The notes beneath the pieces are model-generated. The model saw nothing but the letters and a program-made list of their open reading frames with translations. It ran no database searches and was not told the DNA's origin. The translations under genes were made by a program, and so were the position numbers. Positions 47,060-58,040 of a stretch of DNA of 64,000 nucleotides are shown here, one piece after another. The stretch spans positions 8,662,898 through 8,726,897 of the forward strand of contig NW_004955476.1 in assembly GCF_000276665.1 (NCBI RefSeq). The letters run 5' to 3'. The DNA is from Chinchilla lanigera (taxonomy: Eukaryota; Chordata; Mammalia; Rodentia; Chinchillidae). Numbering within the stretch: the first letter of the stretch is position 1; the number at the start of each line of letters is the position of its first letter.

Positions 47060-47098
47060 TACATACACACACATGCACACACACACACACATATACAC
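47060..47098 (+). repeat. (CA)n microsatellite, impure
   Basis: CA units with ATG and TATA interruptions. Confidence 0.85.
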
Positions 47099-47824
47099 AG
47101 GGTGTCCCAATAATGATTCTGAGTAATGTACAGCACATTGCTGAGCTCAGTAAGTTCTAACTGCACACTTATTCCTAGAGACCTTTGACAGAGCCAGTGA
47201 TTGTGGCTTTCGTTGTCGTTGACAAAGAAACCAGATCTAGCAAGAACACTGAGCCAACCCAAATAACCCCACTAACTCCATTCAAAGGTGCAAAGAATGA
47301 GGAGCACAGCTATGAGCTGTTTCGTGTTCCTCTTTTCCAATTTGGGAGAGGACCAGGCATACCCTGACTAATACATCTGAAATACCATTTCAAATCTTTG
47401 CTTATGATATAAATTTCCTTCTGCAATTTCTCTCCCCAGGTCACCCTCCAGGAAGAGGAATAAATGTTCTTTGTGCTTGTTCTCCAGCTGAGGACTGTGG
47501 CATGCAGTCACCGGGAACCTCGGGTCAAGGCCGGACTCACGGGGAAATTGACTTGGTGCTGACTTCTTCATATTGATTCAAGAGCCAAGGATAAAGCGGG
47601 ACTTGTCTCAGATGCCCACCTACTTAACTTGTAGAGATCTTCTGTTACCTACAATATCAACCATGCCTCACTAGTATTTTTATTCTTAATTTGTCCATTC
47701 ACTTTCATTTCTTCATTTTTAAATATGTGTCATCTAACACAAACATACAGAAACAACGAAAGCTCTGCAAAGTGTGTACAGCATAAAGATGAGTATACAT
47801 CATTCCTGACCTTATACAGCAAGG

Positions 47825-47975
47825 GTCTCAGAGATCTTACTGACAATAAGGGTAATAAGAGTCTGCCGCATGGGCATCATGAGGATTCGGTGGGGGAATG
47901 CATGTACAGTCCTTTCACAAGCCCCGGTGTGCGGTCAATACCATTTCCTTTTGGTGCTGCTATCATCGCTTAGTA
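47825..47975 (+). mobile_element. MIR 3' half
   Basis: 'gggtaataagagtctgccgc', 'tcatgaggattcggtggggg' and 'acaagccccggtgtgcggtc' match the MIR 3' half. It is unusually CpG-rich for an old MIR. Confidence 0.65.
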
Positions 47976-48044
47976 GAGCTGTAAGAAGTATCCAAGAGCA
48001 TCCAGCCTAGTGGTCTTGGAACTTGCATCCCTCAGGGCTTGGTG

Positions 48045-48195
48045 AAGCACCAGGACAGGGCCGCCTGCAGAGCCTCTGGTTCTGTAGGTCTGTGGTGAGG
48101 CCAGAGGATTTGAACCTCCAGGCTCTCAGATGATACTCATGGTGCTGATCAGGACCCAAGCCCTGGGAGCCCAGCTCCACTCCAGATGAAATCTT
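48045..48195 (+). mobile_element. MER5A-like hAT-Charlie fragment
   Basis: 'gagcctctggttctgtaggt', 'ctgtggtgaggccagaggat', 'ctctcagatgatactcatgg' and 'gctgatcaggaccc' follow the MER5A consensus order. Confidence 0.7.
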
Positions 48196-48424
48196 GAGGC
48201 TCGAGAGGGCCGGCTCCATCTGATCATAACCTAATCAGTGTTACTCTTCTGACCCCGCCTACCCTTACCACAGTGCCTGTCTCAGAGCTGCCAGATATTT
48301 CCCCCTATCTGCCCTAGGCAAGCAGCACTGGTGGGCGAGCGGGAGGGACTATCTCTGGACACAGAGGCTGGGCAGGTGGGCACTCGTGCATAAGCCAGCT
48401 GGTGCTCTCAAGGCCTTCCTGTGC

Positions 48425-48800
48425 TAATCACTGTTGTGACATAACAAGTTTCCTTAGAGTCTGGAAGCTCAAAACAGCACACGTCGTCCCTGATTCTGTG
48501 ACTCTGCTTTAGATCTGTGTCAAGGATGAGTCTCGGTGCTGGGCAGGGCTGCGGTGCCAACTGAGGAGTCTCTTTCTGGGTTCCTGGGCTGGGTCTCGGC
48601 AGGATTCGGCAACTCGGGGCCTTTGGGTGCGGGCCTCAGTGCCTTACGTCCTGCCGGCCAGAGACCTCCCTCAACTCCATGCCTTCTAGGGTTCTTTGAT
48701 TTGGCTTCATCAAAATCTTACCAAGTAGAGGTAAGAGAGTACACTAGGGAGATGACAGTCACAACCTTTTGAAACCTGTCTGCGAAGGTGGCATTTATCA
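48425..48800 (-). mobile_element. possible old repeat with LTR-like wording
   Basis: 'actgttgtgacataacaagt', 'gtctggaagctcaaaacagc', 'ggcagggctgcggtgccaac' and 'gcatttatcaccctgtcata' resemble a common old mammalian repeat read in reverse. The family name is not certain. The segment is unusually rich in CpG for a repeat of this age. Confidence 0.3.
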
Positions 48801-49851
48801 CCCTGTCATATTCTGCCAGATAAAAAGCAAGTCCCTGGGGTTAGCCTGCTCTCACGGCGAGGCAATCACCCAAGTTGTAAATACCAAGAGTAGGGGTGAG
48901 TGAGACCTGTCAACAGCCGCCTGCCAAATCACTCCCATAAACTCAACTCTGCACTTCGTAGGCAAGGACACCTAGGCGCAGAGCTGGCACGGCGCTTACA
49001 GGAGGTCGGCTCCCCTGGGTAGGGCTCTACTACTGTCCCGCTCACACCTCTGCTAACGCCCCTCCGTATGATTTTCAGTGCAGACGTCAGAACCAAGATA
49101 CAGATTCAAAGCAAAGAAATAAAAATATCTGGTGGAAAAAGGGCTTATGAATGCATCATACCCAAACTAATTCAAATAAGACTCAGAAAGCATTTACTTA
49201 ATCATCATTGCAATGAAGAGCCCTGGAGACAAAAATGCAATATACCATCCAAAAAACATTCCCTTGTTTTGTATTCTGTTCAAGTCACACCAAGATAAGC
49301 ATTTTCCTTCTGGATCTTACATAGCGTCTGGGAGGTAATTTTCCTGTCTCTACCAGGAAAATGTACATCGCTTCCGGACCCTGCTGGGTCCTCCTATATT
49401 TTCCAAAACTTAATGTCCCTTGCAAATGTAGATCGTAGATCTCCCCCAGTGGTATTTATTGTCCGGACAGCTTGACGGAAAGTCTAAGACACGTGCTCAG
49501 CTCAGTTTCAGGGCAGATTTACTCACCTCTCCCTGTGAGGTCCATGCCAGGCGTCAGTGGTGAACAAGAGGGAAAGGTGATTGCCCTCATGACCCTCCAG
49601 ACCTAGGAGGGAGAGCACGTGTTTTAAACACTGCAGACAGCTAATTAGTACATAAAGGATGTTTGAAGATAGGTGCAGAGTGTTACATAAAAATATAACA
49701 ATGGACCCCAAGCCTGATGCGGAAGTCAAGCAAGATGTGACAGTCAAGCTGATATCTGAGCGGAGCACAGAAATTTGTGTATTCTGCTCTTCAACTAAGT
49801 AAATGGAGAAAACCAGAGTTTTTGGCAATCTCTCCAGGGTGAAAAAGTCTT
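48801..49851. other. no gene recognised
   Basis: Unassigned sequence. 49,530-49,610 faintly resembles the old dispersed repeat in reverse ('gccaggcgtcagtggtgaac'). Confidence 0.4.
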
Positions 49852-50105
49852 GTTTTTTTTTTTTTTTTATTGGTAAGATTGAATCAGGATACAGAAAATA
49901 ATAAAATCATCTTTACACACGATTGGGACCGAGCGAAATAATCACTGTTATCTTCATCGGCAGCGACAGTTTCAGCTGAGTCCGGGTCTTCGAACACAGA
50001 GGTTTGGTCCCAGAGGTAGGCTGCCACCTCGGACCTCTGGAGAGCAGAGCTCAGGGCCCCTCCTGTTCCTCCCTGGCCTTGCCGTAGGAGCAGGCAGATG
50101 GTCAT
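49852..50105 (-). other. poly(A)-ended minus-strand segment with short frame
   Basis: On the minus strand an open frame of 73 codons (50,105-49,884) has an acidic stretch (FEDPDSAETVAADEDNSDYF). It runs into 'ctgattcaatcttaccaata' and then a run of about 18 A that includes AATAAA. This looks like the 3' end of a retrocopy or of a transcript. I do not recognise the protein. No flanking duplication was found, so it may be a chance arrangement. Confidence 0.3.
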
Positions 50106-50309
50106 TCTGTCAGTGATGAAGGGACAGTTTTGGAAAGGAACCCAGGGCAGGGGGGCCCCGTGGGCTGAGAAGGGAGAGTGTGCAGTACAGCGCGGCTCCT
50201 TCTCCTAGGGACAGAATGCTGGGGGGAAGCCAGCTTCCCAAGAAGAGATTTTAAAGATTAATCATTGGAAATTTTCATTAATGATGAGTCATTAGTGATA
50301 AATCATTCA

Positions 50310-51330
50310 TGATCCTCTTCCCGACAGCGATGGATAAAGGGCTGCATCGGAACAGAGAGCTCCGAGCAAAAGCCGGGACGCCAGCGATGAGGAGGACCGG
50401 GCCCGGCACTCCCTGGAGGGTGACACATCTGCGGGGCTGGAGGCAGCGCTCCCGAAGGAAGCCACGGCTTCCAGAGCATTTTTACAGTGCCATCTAGTGG
50501 AGGCTAAGGTTTCTGCAGGGCAGTCTCGGCCTGGGCCCCAGCCCTGCTCTGAAACTCCACAGCCCTGCTGTCCCGGGAGCAACGCCAGACCTTCTTCACG
50601 GCCCTTACACGGACGTGCGCGTCTCCCACAGCTACGGAGTGCACAGGACCGCAGTTAGATCTCAGGGGTGTCCTGCAGATTTAAAAAAAACACTCAAACG
50701 CTGGACTTGGAGCGTTTGGTTGGTACAGAACAGAAAGAGGAGGAAAGAACGTCTCGAGATGGAGACTTAAGATGTCAGGAAGAAACACGGCCACCCCTGC
50801 CACAGAGGATGCTTCGGGCTGGGACTCCCCTCGCGCCGTCTAGCCCGCGGTGGGTGTTTGGCCCCAGCAATCCCTTCTTGTTCCTGGGCCACTGAAGTTG
50901 GTTTTGATTCCTCCAAACCTTCCCAATCCCACCGCCGCCCTCCTCCCCACCCTAACACTGTGCTCCCCAAGGGGCTCGTGAGCTCCCTCCAGGTGTCCGC
51001 GACAAGCCAGACACCTTCTTCCCGAGGTCGCTGCGAGACTCTCCGTGGTCCTGTCTGCTCCTCGTGGAAAGCCCACAGCAAGTGTTCCTGCCCGGTGTCG
51101 CTCAGTACAGCTGCAGAGGTGCCGATGCTGGTGAGACAATGTGCTCGGGCGCCCTCTTTACCCACCCCTCTCCTACCACTCTCTCACCTTCAGTTTTGTT
51201 TGCATTCCTTGGTCCTCAGTCCGCCGCCCTGGCAGGAGGACACAGCCTTCCGCCTCTCTGTTCTACATCTCCGCCGCCCGAGGCCTGGCAGCTTGAGAAC
51301 AGCAAGGGAGGGGACCAGGCCTGAAGTCTG
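50310..51330. promoter_or_regulatory. candidate CpG island
   Basis: About 13 CpG fall in the first 150 bases ('agccgggacgccagcgatga', 'accgggcccggcact'). Further clusters occur near 50,575-50,650 ('acacggacgtgcgcgtctcc') and 50,750-50,850 ('ccctcgcgccgtctagcccg'). A 203-codon plus-strand open frame (50,858-51,469) crosses the right half. It has no recognisable domain and is probably a chance product of high GC. No splice or transcript evidence was seen. Confidence 0.45.
50485..50505 (-). promoter_or_regulatory. CTCF-like binding site, reverse
   Basis: On the minus strand 50,500-50,489 reads CCACTAGATGGC, 12 of 12 to the CTCF core CCASYAGRKGGC, followed by ACTG. It lies in a CpG-rich block. 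Confidence 0.65.
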
Positions 51331-52482
51331 CGCCAAACTTGAAGTACAGAGGTCCCGTTCCTTTGCAAACACGTTCTTTTCTGGAGGCAGGTGTTACCAC
51401 TTTTTAAAAAAGGCTTCCTTCCTTCCTTCCTCCCTGATGCTGGTTTGGTCTTTTCAGAGGCAAAAATAATATTTTCCCCAACAAAGGTGATTTTCCTCCC
51501 ATGGAGCCCTCAGACAACTGAATTGATTTTTCAGGCCAAAACAATTTCAGAGTCTATTTATCTTCTCAGGATGATGTCCTGCACCGAGTCATTTTGTCAT
51601 CTTTTTGCTGTGGGTTTTTGTAACAGAGAAGATTGTAGGCCCTTCACTCGGGAAAATAAATAGGCTCCACCTGTCTCCCTTGCTGGCAGGCCCTTTGCCC
51701 CAGTCTCAGAGGTAGAAAGTTCTGGAGAAGAAATAAAACAATGGCATCTCTGTGAAGGCAGGAGTAAGGGGCTTTTTCTTTTTTAGTTTTAGATTCATTT
51801 TCCCCACGAGCTCTACAAAAAGTGATTTTATGGGTAAAATTTAGTGAAGCTAAGAGGGAACCGTTGTAAAATAAACTATACAAAAGACCCAATTTCCACA
51901 TTTTATTTTCTTCGTATTGGAAGATTTACAAGCAATCGGAACATGAATTTTACTTTTTCCTTATAAAATCAATGATCTACTGATTAAAAAGGAAACAACT
52001 TAAAAAGTCTCCACTTACGTTTGTCCCCACATGCGCTCTGTACATACACCTTTTGCGTGCATAGAAATCGAGTGCTATTTTTGGCCTTTTCTCAGTATTT
52101 TGGAGATCTTTTTATATCAACATTTTAAAATCATACTTCATCTTTAAAATGACTAAATGAGTTTCTATGATGTACCTGGTCAATTTATTTGCCCAGATCT
52201 TGACTGATAACTTTCTTTCTGGAAATTTAACACAGAGCTACTACAGACTGCTTCAAGGTGCATGGTTACGTGTTTGGGGGAGTAGATCTTATCGAGCAGG
52301 GGAACTGGTGCACTTTGTTTCAGCTGAGAGGTGTCAAGTCGAATTGGCAAGTAGATGTTGAGCACTTAACACATCTTGCCCGATCCTGCAGAGAGATTGG
52401 TAATAATAAAAACCAGTACGAGGTAGACTATAAACACGTTGATCTTGCCATTGTAAAATTGTCTGCCATTAGTAACATCTCT
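51331..52482. other. no gene recognised
   Basis: Holds a short (TTCC)n run near 51,413-51,433. Otherwise it is unassigned AT-richer sequence. Confidence 0.45.
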
Positions 52483-52580
52483 TCAGGCTTTCTTTTCTTT
52501 CTCTCCTTTTCTTCCTCCTTTCTTTCTTTCTTCCTTCTTTTCTTTCTAGCTTTTCTTATTTCCTCTTCTTCTTCTATTGA
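52483..52580 (+). repeat. polypyrimidine CT-rich tract
   Basis: About 100 bases almost wholly C and T (cttt/cctt units). It resembles a long mirror-type polypyrimidine run. Confidence 0.85.
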
Positions 52581-52899
52581 ACTCTACATGAATAGCGTTG
52601 ATGATATCACAAAGCTAGAGGCTTTGCCCTGAGTGTCATCCTCTTGAATTTAGGTGTGAGTAGTCTGGTTTTACATCTGCTCATTCTTCACTGATTCCTA
52701 GCAAGGTGCGGCTGTCCCATGCTGGGGTTGAGGACTACATCGCCCATCGCTGGTAGCCACGAGTTTTACCCTTGCCTGTAGCTGTAAGTTCCCAGCACTC
52801 TGTGGCTTTCTCCTCCTAACCCGGATTTCATCTGTCCAGTCCACTTGACTTCTAGAGCAACTTCATGCCTGTCCTTAAAGCGTGTCTCATGCCTGTACT

Positions 52900-53190
52900 C
52901 GTCAGCTTTGTTGTTATTGAGACATCATGCTTGACAGCCACAGTTTGAGGGAGAAGTGTACTTGGCTCGTGGCTTCAGAGGATGCAGTGCACGGCCGACT
53001 AGTTTCAAGGCAGGAGCATGACGGAAGAAGAGCTTGGTGGGGCAGATGCTCAGGTCATGGTGGCCGGGAAGCAGAGCAGGGGAAGAGTGCCGCAGAAGAA
53101 GGGGCCAGGCACCAGATGGTGACCAAAGTCACAGCCCCATGACCGGCAGCCACACCCGGAAGTATGCTCCACCAATCCCCTGCTGGTCCC
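52900..53190 (-). mobile_element. LTR-like repeat, MaLR/ERVL type, reversed
   Basis: 'cttgacagccacagtttgag', 'cttggctcgtggcttcagag', 'gtttcaaggcaggagcatga', 'ggtcatggtggccgggaag' follow the reverse order of the copy at 43.3 kb. It is more GC-rich than that copy. Confidence 0.55.
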
Positions 53191-54129
53191 CAAAGTCTAA
53201 ATGTCATGCATGCCCAGGGTGGGAACAGCTGGGCACACAGTCTCCCATGTGTGCATGAAGCACCTTCCCCAGTTTGTCCCCCAGCTGCTGTCCTCTTGTG
53301 CACATGCACAGATGCAGAAGGTCCACCAGGACAAGCCTGGCCTCGCTCTGCACCCGCCTTTGGTTCCTGCAGGAAAATATGGGCAGAGTGAGCATGTAGC
53401 AATTCCATGTTTAGCTCCAGAGTGCAGTTGTTCAGAAACCCAGTCTGCTCCACCTCAGCTGCTTTGCCTCTGCCGATCTCCCCACACACATTATTCCTTA
53501 CATCCTGGGAAAGGACTTTGCTCTAAAACATCACCTCTCTACCATGTAGATTTTGAGAAAACTCTGTGCTCAGATCTGTAGCTTCGTTCTTGATACGGGA
53601 AGGGAAGTTTGGGGAATTTGGTAAGATTTTTATTGTCTTAATAAAAGCTAGTCTCTTAAGACTAATGGCGTGCTATTGACTAAAGAAAAGCCTACTTTGT
53701 AGTTCAATATTTCCCATATTTTCAGGTCTACCTGTCTTTTTCTAGAACCAAGGTACTTTACTGATTCAAGAAGACTCAGGATGTCATGGCTTCCTGGGAA
53801 TGAAAATACGTGGAAAAAGCCCAACAACATATTGTATTTTAAAACATTGCTCAGAGAATACACTATAAGTGCTCCCATCACAAAAAAGATTCATGTGAGG
53901 TAATACATGTGTTAGTTAGTTCAATATAGTTGTTCCACAAAGTGTAGGTATTTGAAAAAATAATGCCATATACAATTAATATGCTGCCTTCAATTTTGTG
54001 TGCCAGCTAAATAAATAAAATACTGGTAAAAACAAAAGCCTAAAGGCAGTGAAATAATGGCTTTGAAGTGCAAGGAAAGAAAGAGAGGAGAAATTTGTCA
54101 TTTTAAATAATTAATACCTAATATAATTT
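53191..54129. other. no gene recognised
   Basis: Overlapping frames on both strands at 53,164-53,581 show no domain. The right half is AT-rich. Confidence 0.45.
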
Positions 54130-54345
54130 TTTTCAACATGCACTGCAAGAAATGCTAGAGCAACTTCTTCAGGCTGAAAGGAAATGATTCTAGATGGAAT
54201 CTCAGGTTTTTTTTTAAAGAAGAAATGAAAAAATATAAGAAATAATAAACATTTTGGTAAATATTCTTAAAATTATTTTTCTCTTAATTTCTTTAAAATT
54301 CATAACAACTGTTTCAGGCTAGTATTAGAACAATCATCTTCTCTT
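54130..54345 (+). mobile_element. LINE-1 3' UTR fragment
   Basis: The wording 'gcaagaaatgctagagcaac', 'ttcttcaggctgaaaggaaa' and 'tgattctagatggaatctca' is the familiar 3' segment of old mammalian LINE-1 elements. An AT-rich stretch follows. Confidence 0.65.
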
Positions 54346-54885
54346 TTAACTTTTTTTGTTTTTTATCTTATTACTACATGTTTGCAATTCATGCAGTTTA
54401 CAGTCATCTTGGGGAGCAGCCACAGGTACATAATCCGGTTTGTTCCTTTTTTTAATCCCTTCTCCTTTCCTTCCCCTCCCTCTCTCCTCTTCTACTTCCC
54501 CTATTCCATTTGTCTGTCCTGTGGATATTATTAACCTTAGCTCATGTTATGGCCTATAATGCTTACATGAATCGAGTTATTAGACTACTGTACATGGCAC
54601 ATCTTTTCTAGTTATTTCCCCTTCCGCCCCCTCCCCTCAGGGACCACTAGACACTGCTTCCCTGTTGCAAGGGAAACATCTCCTTGTGACCTCCTATCCA
54701 TCCTTTATTACTCTCCTTGCTTGTACTTTGCCTCACTAAAATAAGAGATTCCATACAGTATTTAAGCTTGCGTGTTTTGTTTAGTTCACTCAATATTATA
54801 TTTTCCAAGTGCATCTATTTTCCTACAAACATCTGAAATTTGTCTTTCTTTATAGCTGAGTAGTATTCCATCATACATGCACTTG
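54346..54885 (-). mobile_element. LINE-1 3' end with poly(A), 5'-truncated
   Basis: On the minus strand this begins 'tgatggaatactactcagct', the classic ORF2-end string, and passes through a purine-rich 3' UTR. It finishes in an A-rich tail, seen on the plus strand as the T-rich start at 54,350-54,365. It abuts an oppositely oriented LINE-1 piece at 54,130-54,345. No clear target-site duplication was found. Confidence 0.7.
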
Positions 54886-54894
54886 GAAAACTTT

Positions 54895-55085
54895 TTACAA
54901 CAGCTAGTGTTTAATAGTTGTATATGCCAGGTATGTTGCTAAGAAGTTTAAATGAAATAACCAAGATACGTTTTAAAAAATATTCCCATTTCAAAGCTGA
55001 GGAAAGCAGTGCTCCCAGAGGTCTTATGCTGCACACCTAGTAAGTGGAAAATTGAAATTCAAATCCAGCCTAATTCTAAGACCTG
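54895..55085 (-). mobile_element. MIR, reversed
   Basis: 'tcccatttcaaagctgagga', 'gctgcacacctagtaagtgg' and 'gaaattcaaatccagcctaa' are the reversed MIR core. Confidence 0.85.
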
Positions 55086-56061
55086 AACCCTCATATTCTA
55101 CACCTAAAGGACAGAAAGGAAAGGTTGTCATATTTTTGTTGCGGATGTTAAGGGGGACTTCAGGATTACCGCTGAGATCTTCTAATCAACAAGACAACTG
55201 GCGTTCTCAGCCCTTGAAGTGGACCCTATCCAGGAAGGGGCTGTAGGATCTAACACCAGGAAGGACTGCAGAGGCAGTCAGGTCTCTCAGTCACACACAT
55301 TCAGCTATTCTGTGAAGAACGACAACTTGCTGTCTAAAGGTGCCACACAGATAGCTTTTGAGTCAAGTATGGAGAAGCGTAGTCTCTGGAGTAGGTGACA
55401 GGTGCTACAAGACGGCACGCAGACCGCCTCAGGGTGCGTCCATGTCTGCGTCAGTGGCAAAGGTCCTGGCTGGCCCACTAATGTGTTCTCCACAGTCAAA
55501 GAACACTAACAGAACTCTAAAGCATCTTGTGTTGCTGCTTCTGTCATTTATATGGTCTCCTGACACACTCAGTCGTTCAGAGTCTCTCCCTGTGGTTGTA
55601 CTTTCCTGACACAGCCGGGCCAAGGGGGGCTGGGAACTGATTCCCCGTCCCCCTGCCCCCCCCCCCGCACGGAGAAGCGGCAGGGCAGGAAGAGCCCTTG
55701 GGTGGTTCCATTTGGGTCTCTGGATATACATGCAAATGCATTTGAGTTTAAATAGTATCATAGAGCACAACAATTACCCAGCTGTGGTAGAGTATACGAG
55801 TAGAAGTTAGATACTCCAGGGACCCCAAAAAGTCTTCAGTAGCATCTTTTATTATCTCTGCATGTTTTTGTTATTATCAAAGAGCTCTGAGCCTTCATAT
55901 AAAAATTCAGAAAGAGCCACAGTGCCCTCAGAAATGCAAAAGAACATGAGAAGTCACAAAGTGAGTTGAACTTACTTTTGATTCTCGAGACTTCCTCCCC
56001 AAGCCTTGCCTCCCCGACTCTACTCCTACCTCAGCCAACAGTTCCTTTTATTTATTTAATT
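55086..56061. other. no gene recognised
   Basis: Unassigned except for the C-rich tract at 55.65 kb. Confidence 0.45.
55640..55676 (-). repeat. C-rich tract, quadruplex pattern on the minus strand
   Basis: CCCC, CCCCC and a C run of about 13 separated by 2-base loops, so the minus strand has closely packed G-runs. Confidence 0.8.
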
Positions 56062-56140
56062 TTTTTTGGTATCAGGAATCAAACTCAGGACCTTGTGCTT
56101 GCTAGGCCGGCGCTGTGCTGCCGAACTGTATCCCCGGCCC
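56062..56140 (-). mobile_element. ID-type SINE, reverse orientation
   Basis: On the plus strand it reads T-rich tail, 'ggtatcaggaatcaaactca', 'ggaccttgtgcttgctaggc', 'ccgaactgtatccccggccc', the reverse complement of the ID body. Flanks 'caacagttcctttt' and 'caacaatccctttt' look like a mutated target duplication. Confidence 0.88.
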
Positions 56141-56339
56141 AACAATCCCTTTTTAAGCAAAAACAGAAGTTCTTTTTCCAGGCTCTTTCATTTTTTTTTC
56201 TTCCATTATGTAGTGTTCCTTTCATTTTGTTGTGTATTCCGAGTTTGCTTCCTTCTCTTGCCACTTGACATATTTAATGAGCATATCTAAGAAGCACTGT
56301 GATTAACACTAGCTTAATATATGAAAAGAGAAAGAGTAC

Positions 56340-56681
56340 TGTAATGGTAGATACATTGTGTCAGCTTGAGAAGTTTAGAAGTTTTCACTTTGTAAAACTC
56401 CTTACCGTGTTCTGGAGGAGGGCATGGAGATCCTGTGAGTGCTATCCCCACCTTGGGTGGACAGCCTGCTTACAATATAAGGGAGGAAAAGAGGCTTGCT
56501 CCTCACCCCCATTTTGCTCTTGCTGTCTTTGCTGTCTTCTGCCACCTTGAACTGCTGCCCCTGTGCCATGGCACTCTTCTTTTGGGGCCAGGTGATTACA
56601 GACTGAAACCTCCACAAACTGTGAGCTAGGTAAACTGCATCAGGGTATTTTGCCTCAGCAACGAGAAAAGTAACTAAGACA
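56340..56681 (+). mobile_element. solo LTR, same family as 14,361-14,759
   Basis: Starts TGTAATGGTAGATACATTG and ends AAGTAACTAAGACA. It shares 'gaaacctccacaaactgtga' and 'aacgagaaaagtaactaaga' with the inner LTR at 14.4 kb. Flanks AGTAC (56,335-56,339) and AGCAC (56,682-56,686) are a likely 5-bp duplication with one change. Confidence 0.85.
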
Positions 56682-57606
56682 AGCACTTTCCTCTTCAGGC
56701 TTAATTGGAGCTCTCTGTGTGTTGATGGGCTAAACACTTCCTTCACTCTGTGCTTCCTTGTATTTCTAAATCAAGCTGTTTAAAAGGGGTCAGTTCTACA
56801 TGGCTGCAAAGAACATTTCAGTGCAGAGACCAATACATCTTGCAGGGCAGACAGATGAAAAAAAATGGGTGAAAAAGCTCATGTCCAAAAATCGAAAGAA
56901 GCAAGGACTATGGCAAATCAGAAGCAAACATCCCATCAAAACTGGAAAAGCGCTACTCAGCTCTGAATGATAGTTTTCATGTAGGAATGTACCCCTGTAT
57001 TCCTGAATCTATTATGAAGTTTTTATGAGAAAGCAGAATTCTTAATTGTGGTATAATTCCTTCATTTGAAAAACACCATGAGACCCAATTAGATATTGTC
57101 AGAGATGCAGCCAAAGAACTGCCAATTTGTGACCCTTCCAAATCTTTTACTTTCCACTTAGCTTAGCAGGGATGGGGCCCCATCAAACGTATGGTCAAAA
57201 GCACCCCAACCCAAGTTTTACTCTTGGCATTTTAGAATGCAAGATTAGTGACTTTCATTGATCCATATATCTTATGAATTCCTATAACAAAACTGAGTGA
57301 TGAGTATGCAAAGACAGCGTTTTATAAGCTCATATTCTTCTAAGTTCTCCTCTTGTTGACATCTTGTTGAAGTTGGAGTCTTCTTGTCTAGTCAGTCTGA
57401 TTTCTATGATTATTTTGTCATTATCATTGGAAAGCCTGGTAAGTCTTTTCCATATTCATCCATAATCCAGCCCATCCACATTCTAGCTCAACCATCTGAA
57501 CTTCTTTCTCAGTCCCCGTTTGTCTGAAGATAGTAAATAATGTGACAGTAACTTCCTCTGCCAAATTAAATTGAAGCCTGAGTATGCTTACTGGTTGCAC
57601 CTCAAG
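56682..57606. other. no gene recognised
   Basis: Unassigned sequence between the solo LTR and the B1. Confidence 0.45.
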
Positions 57607-57622
57607 AACATATAGTACTGTT

Positions 57623-57783
57623 GCTGGGTGTGGTGGCGCACACCTGTACTCCCGGCTCCCGGGAGGCTGAGGGAGGAAGATGGTTGTGAGTGCGAGACCA
57701 GCCTGGGCTACAAAGTGAGCTCAAAACCAACCTGAACTGCATAGCGAGACCCTGTCTCAACAAGACCAAAAAAACCCCCCCAA
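57623..57783 (+). mobile_element. B1-type SINE with target duplication
   Basis: Head 'gctgggtgtggtggcgcaca', closing 'gaactgcatagcgagaccct', A/C-rich tail. Flanks AACATATAGTACTGTTG (57,607-57,623) and AACATGTAGTACTGTTG (57,784-57,800) match at 16 of 17, so this is a fairly young copy. Confidence 0.95.
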
Positions 57784-58003
57784 AACATGTAGTACTGTTG
57801 ATAGGTTACCTACCTCGTCCAGCTGAATATGTGGGTCAAAGTTATTCTGAGTTGCCCACTAGAAGAGCGTTCTCTAAAATGTGTTCTACAAAATTTTAGA
57901 TCCGAAAGCTCTGTGGAAAGTGTGTACATGCACTGCATTAGATATTCATATATGTTTAGAAAAAATGGCAAAATATCCTCTATATATGCAGATCTATGCA
58001 CAT

Positions 58004-58040
58004 GAGCACACACACACACACACACACACACATCACACAA
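58004..58040 (+). repeat. (CA)n microsatellite
   Basis: About 14 uninterrupted CA units, then 'tcacacaa'. Confidence 0.93.

Noticed and set aside
51140..51165. Third CTCF-like site (gggcgccctctttac)
   Set aside because: It differs from the CTCF core at three or more positions when read on the minus strand.
50858..51469. 203-codon open frame as a protein gene
   Set aside because: It lies in GC-rich DNA where stops are rare, overlaps minus-strand frames of 99-132 codons, has no recognisable domain and shows no splice context.
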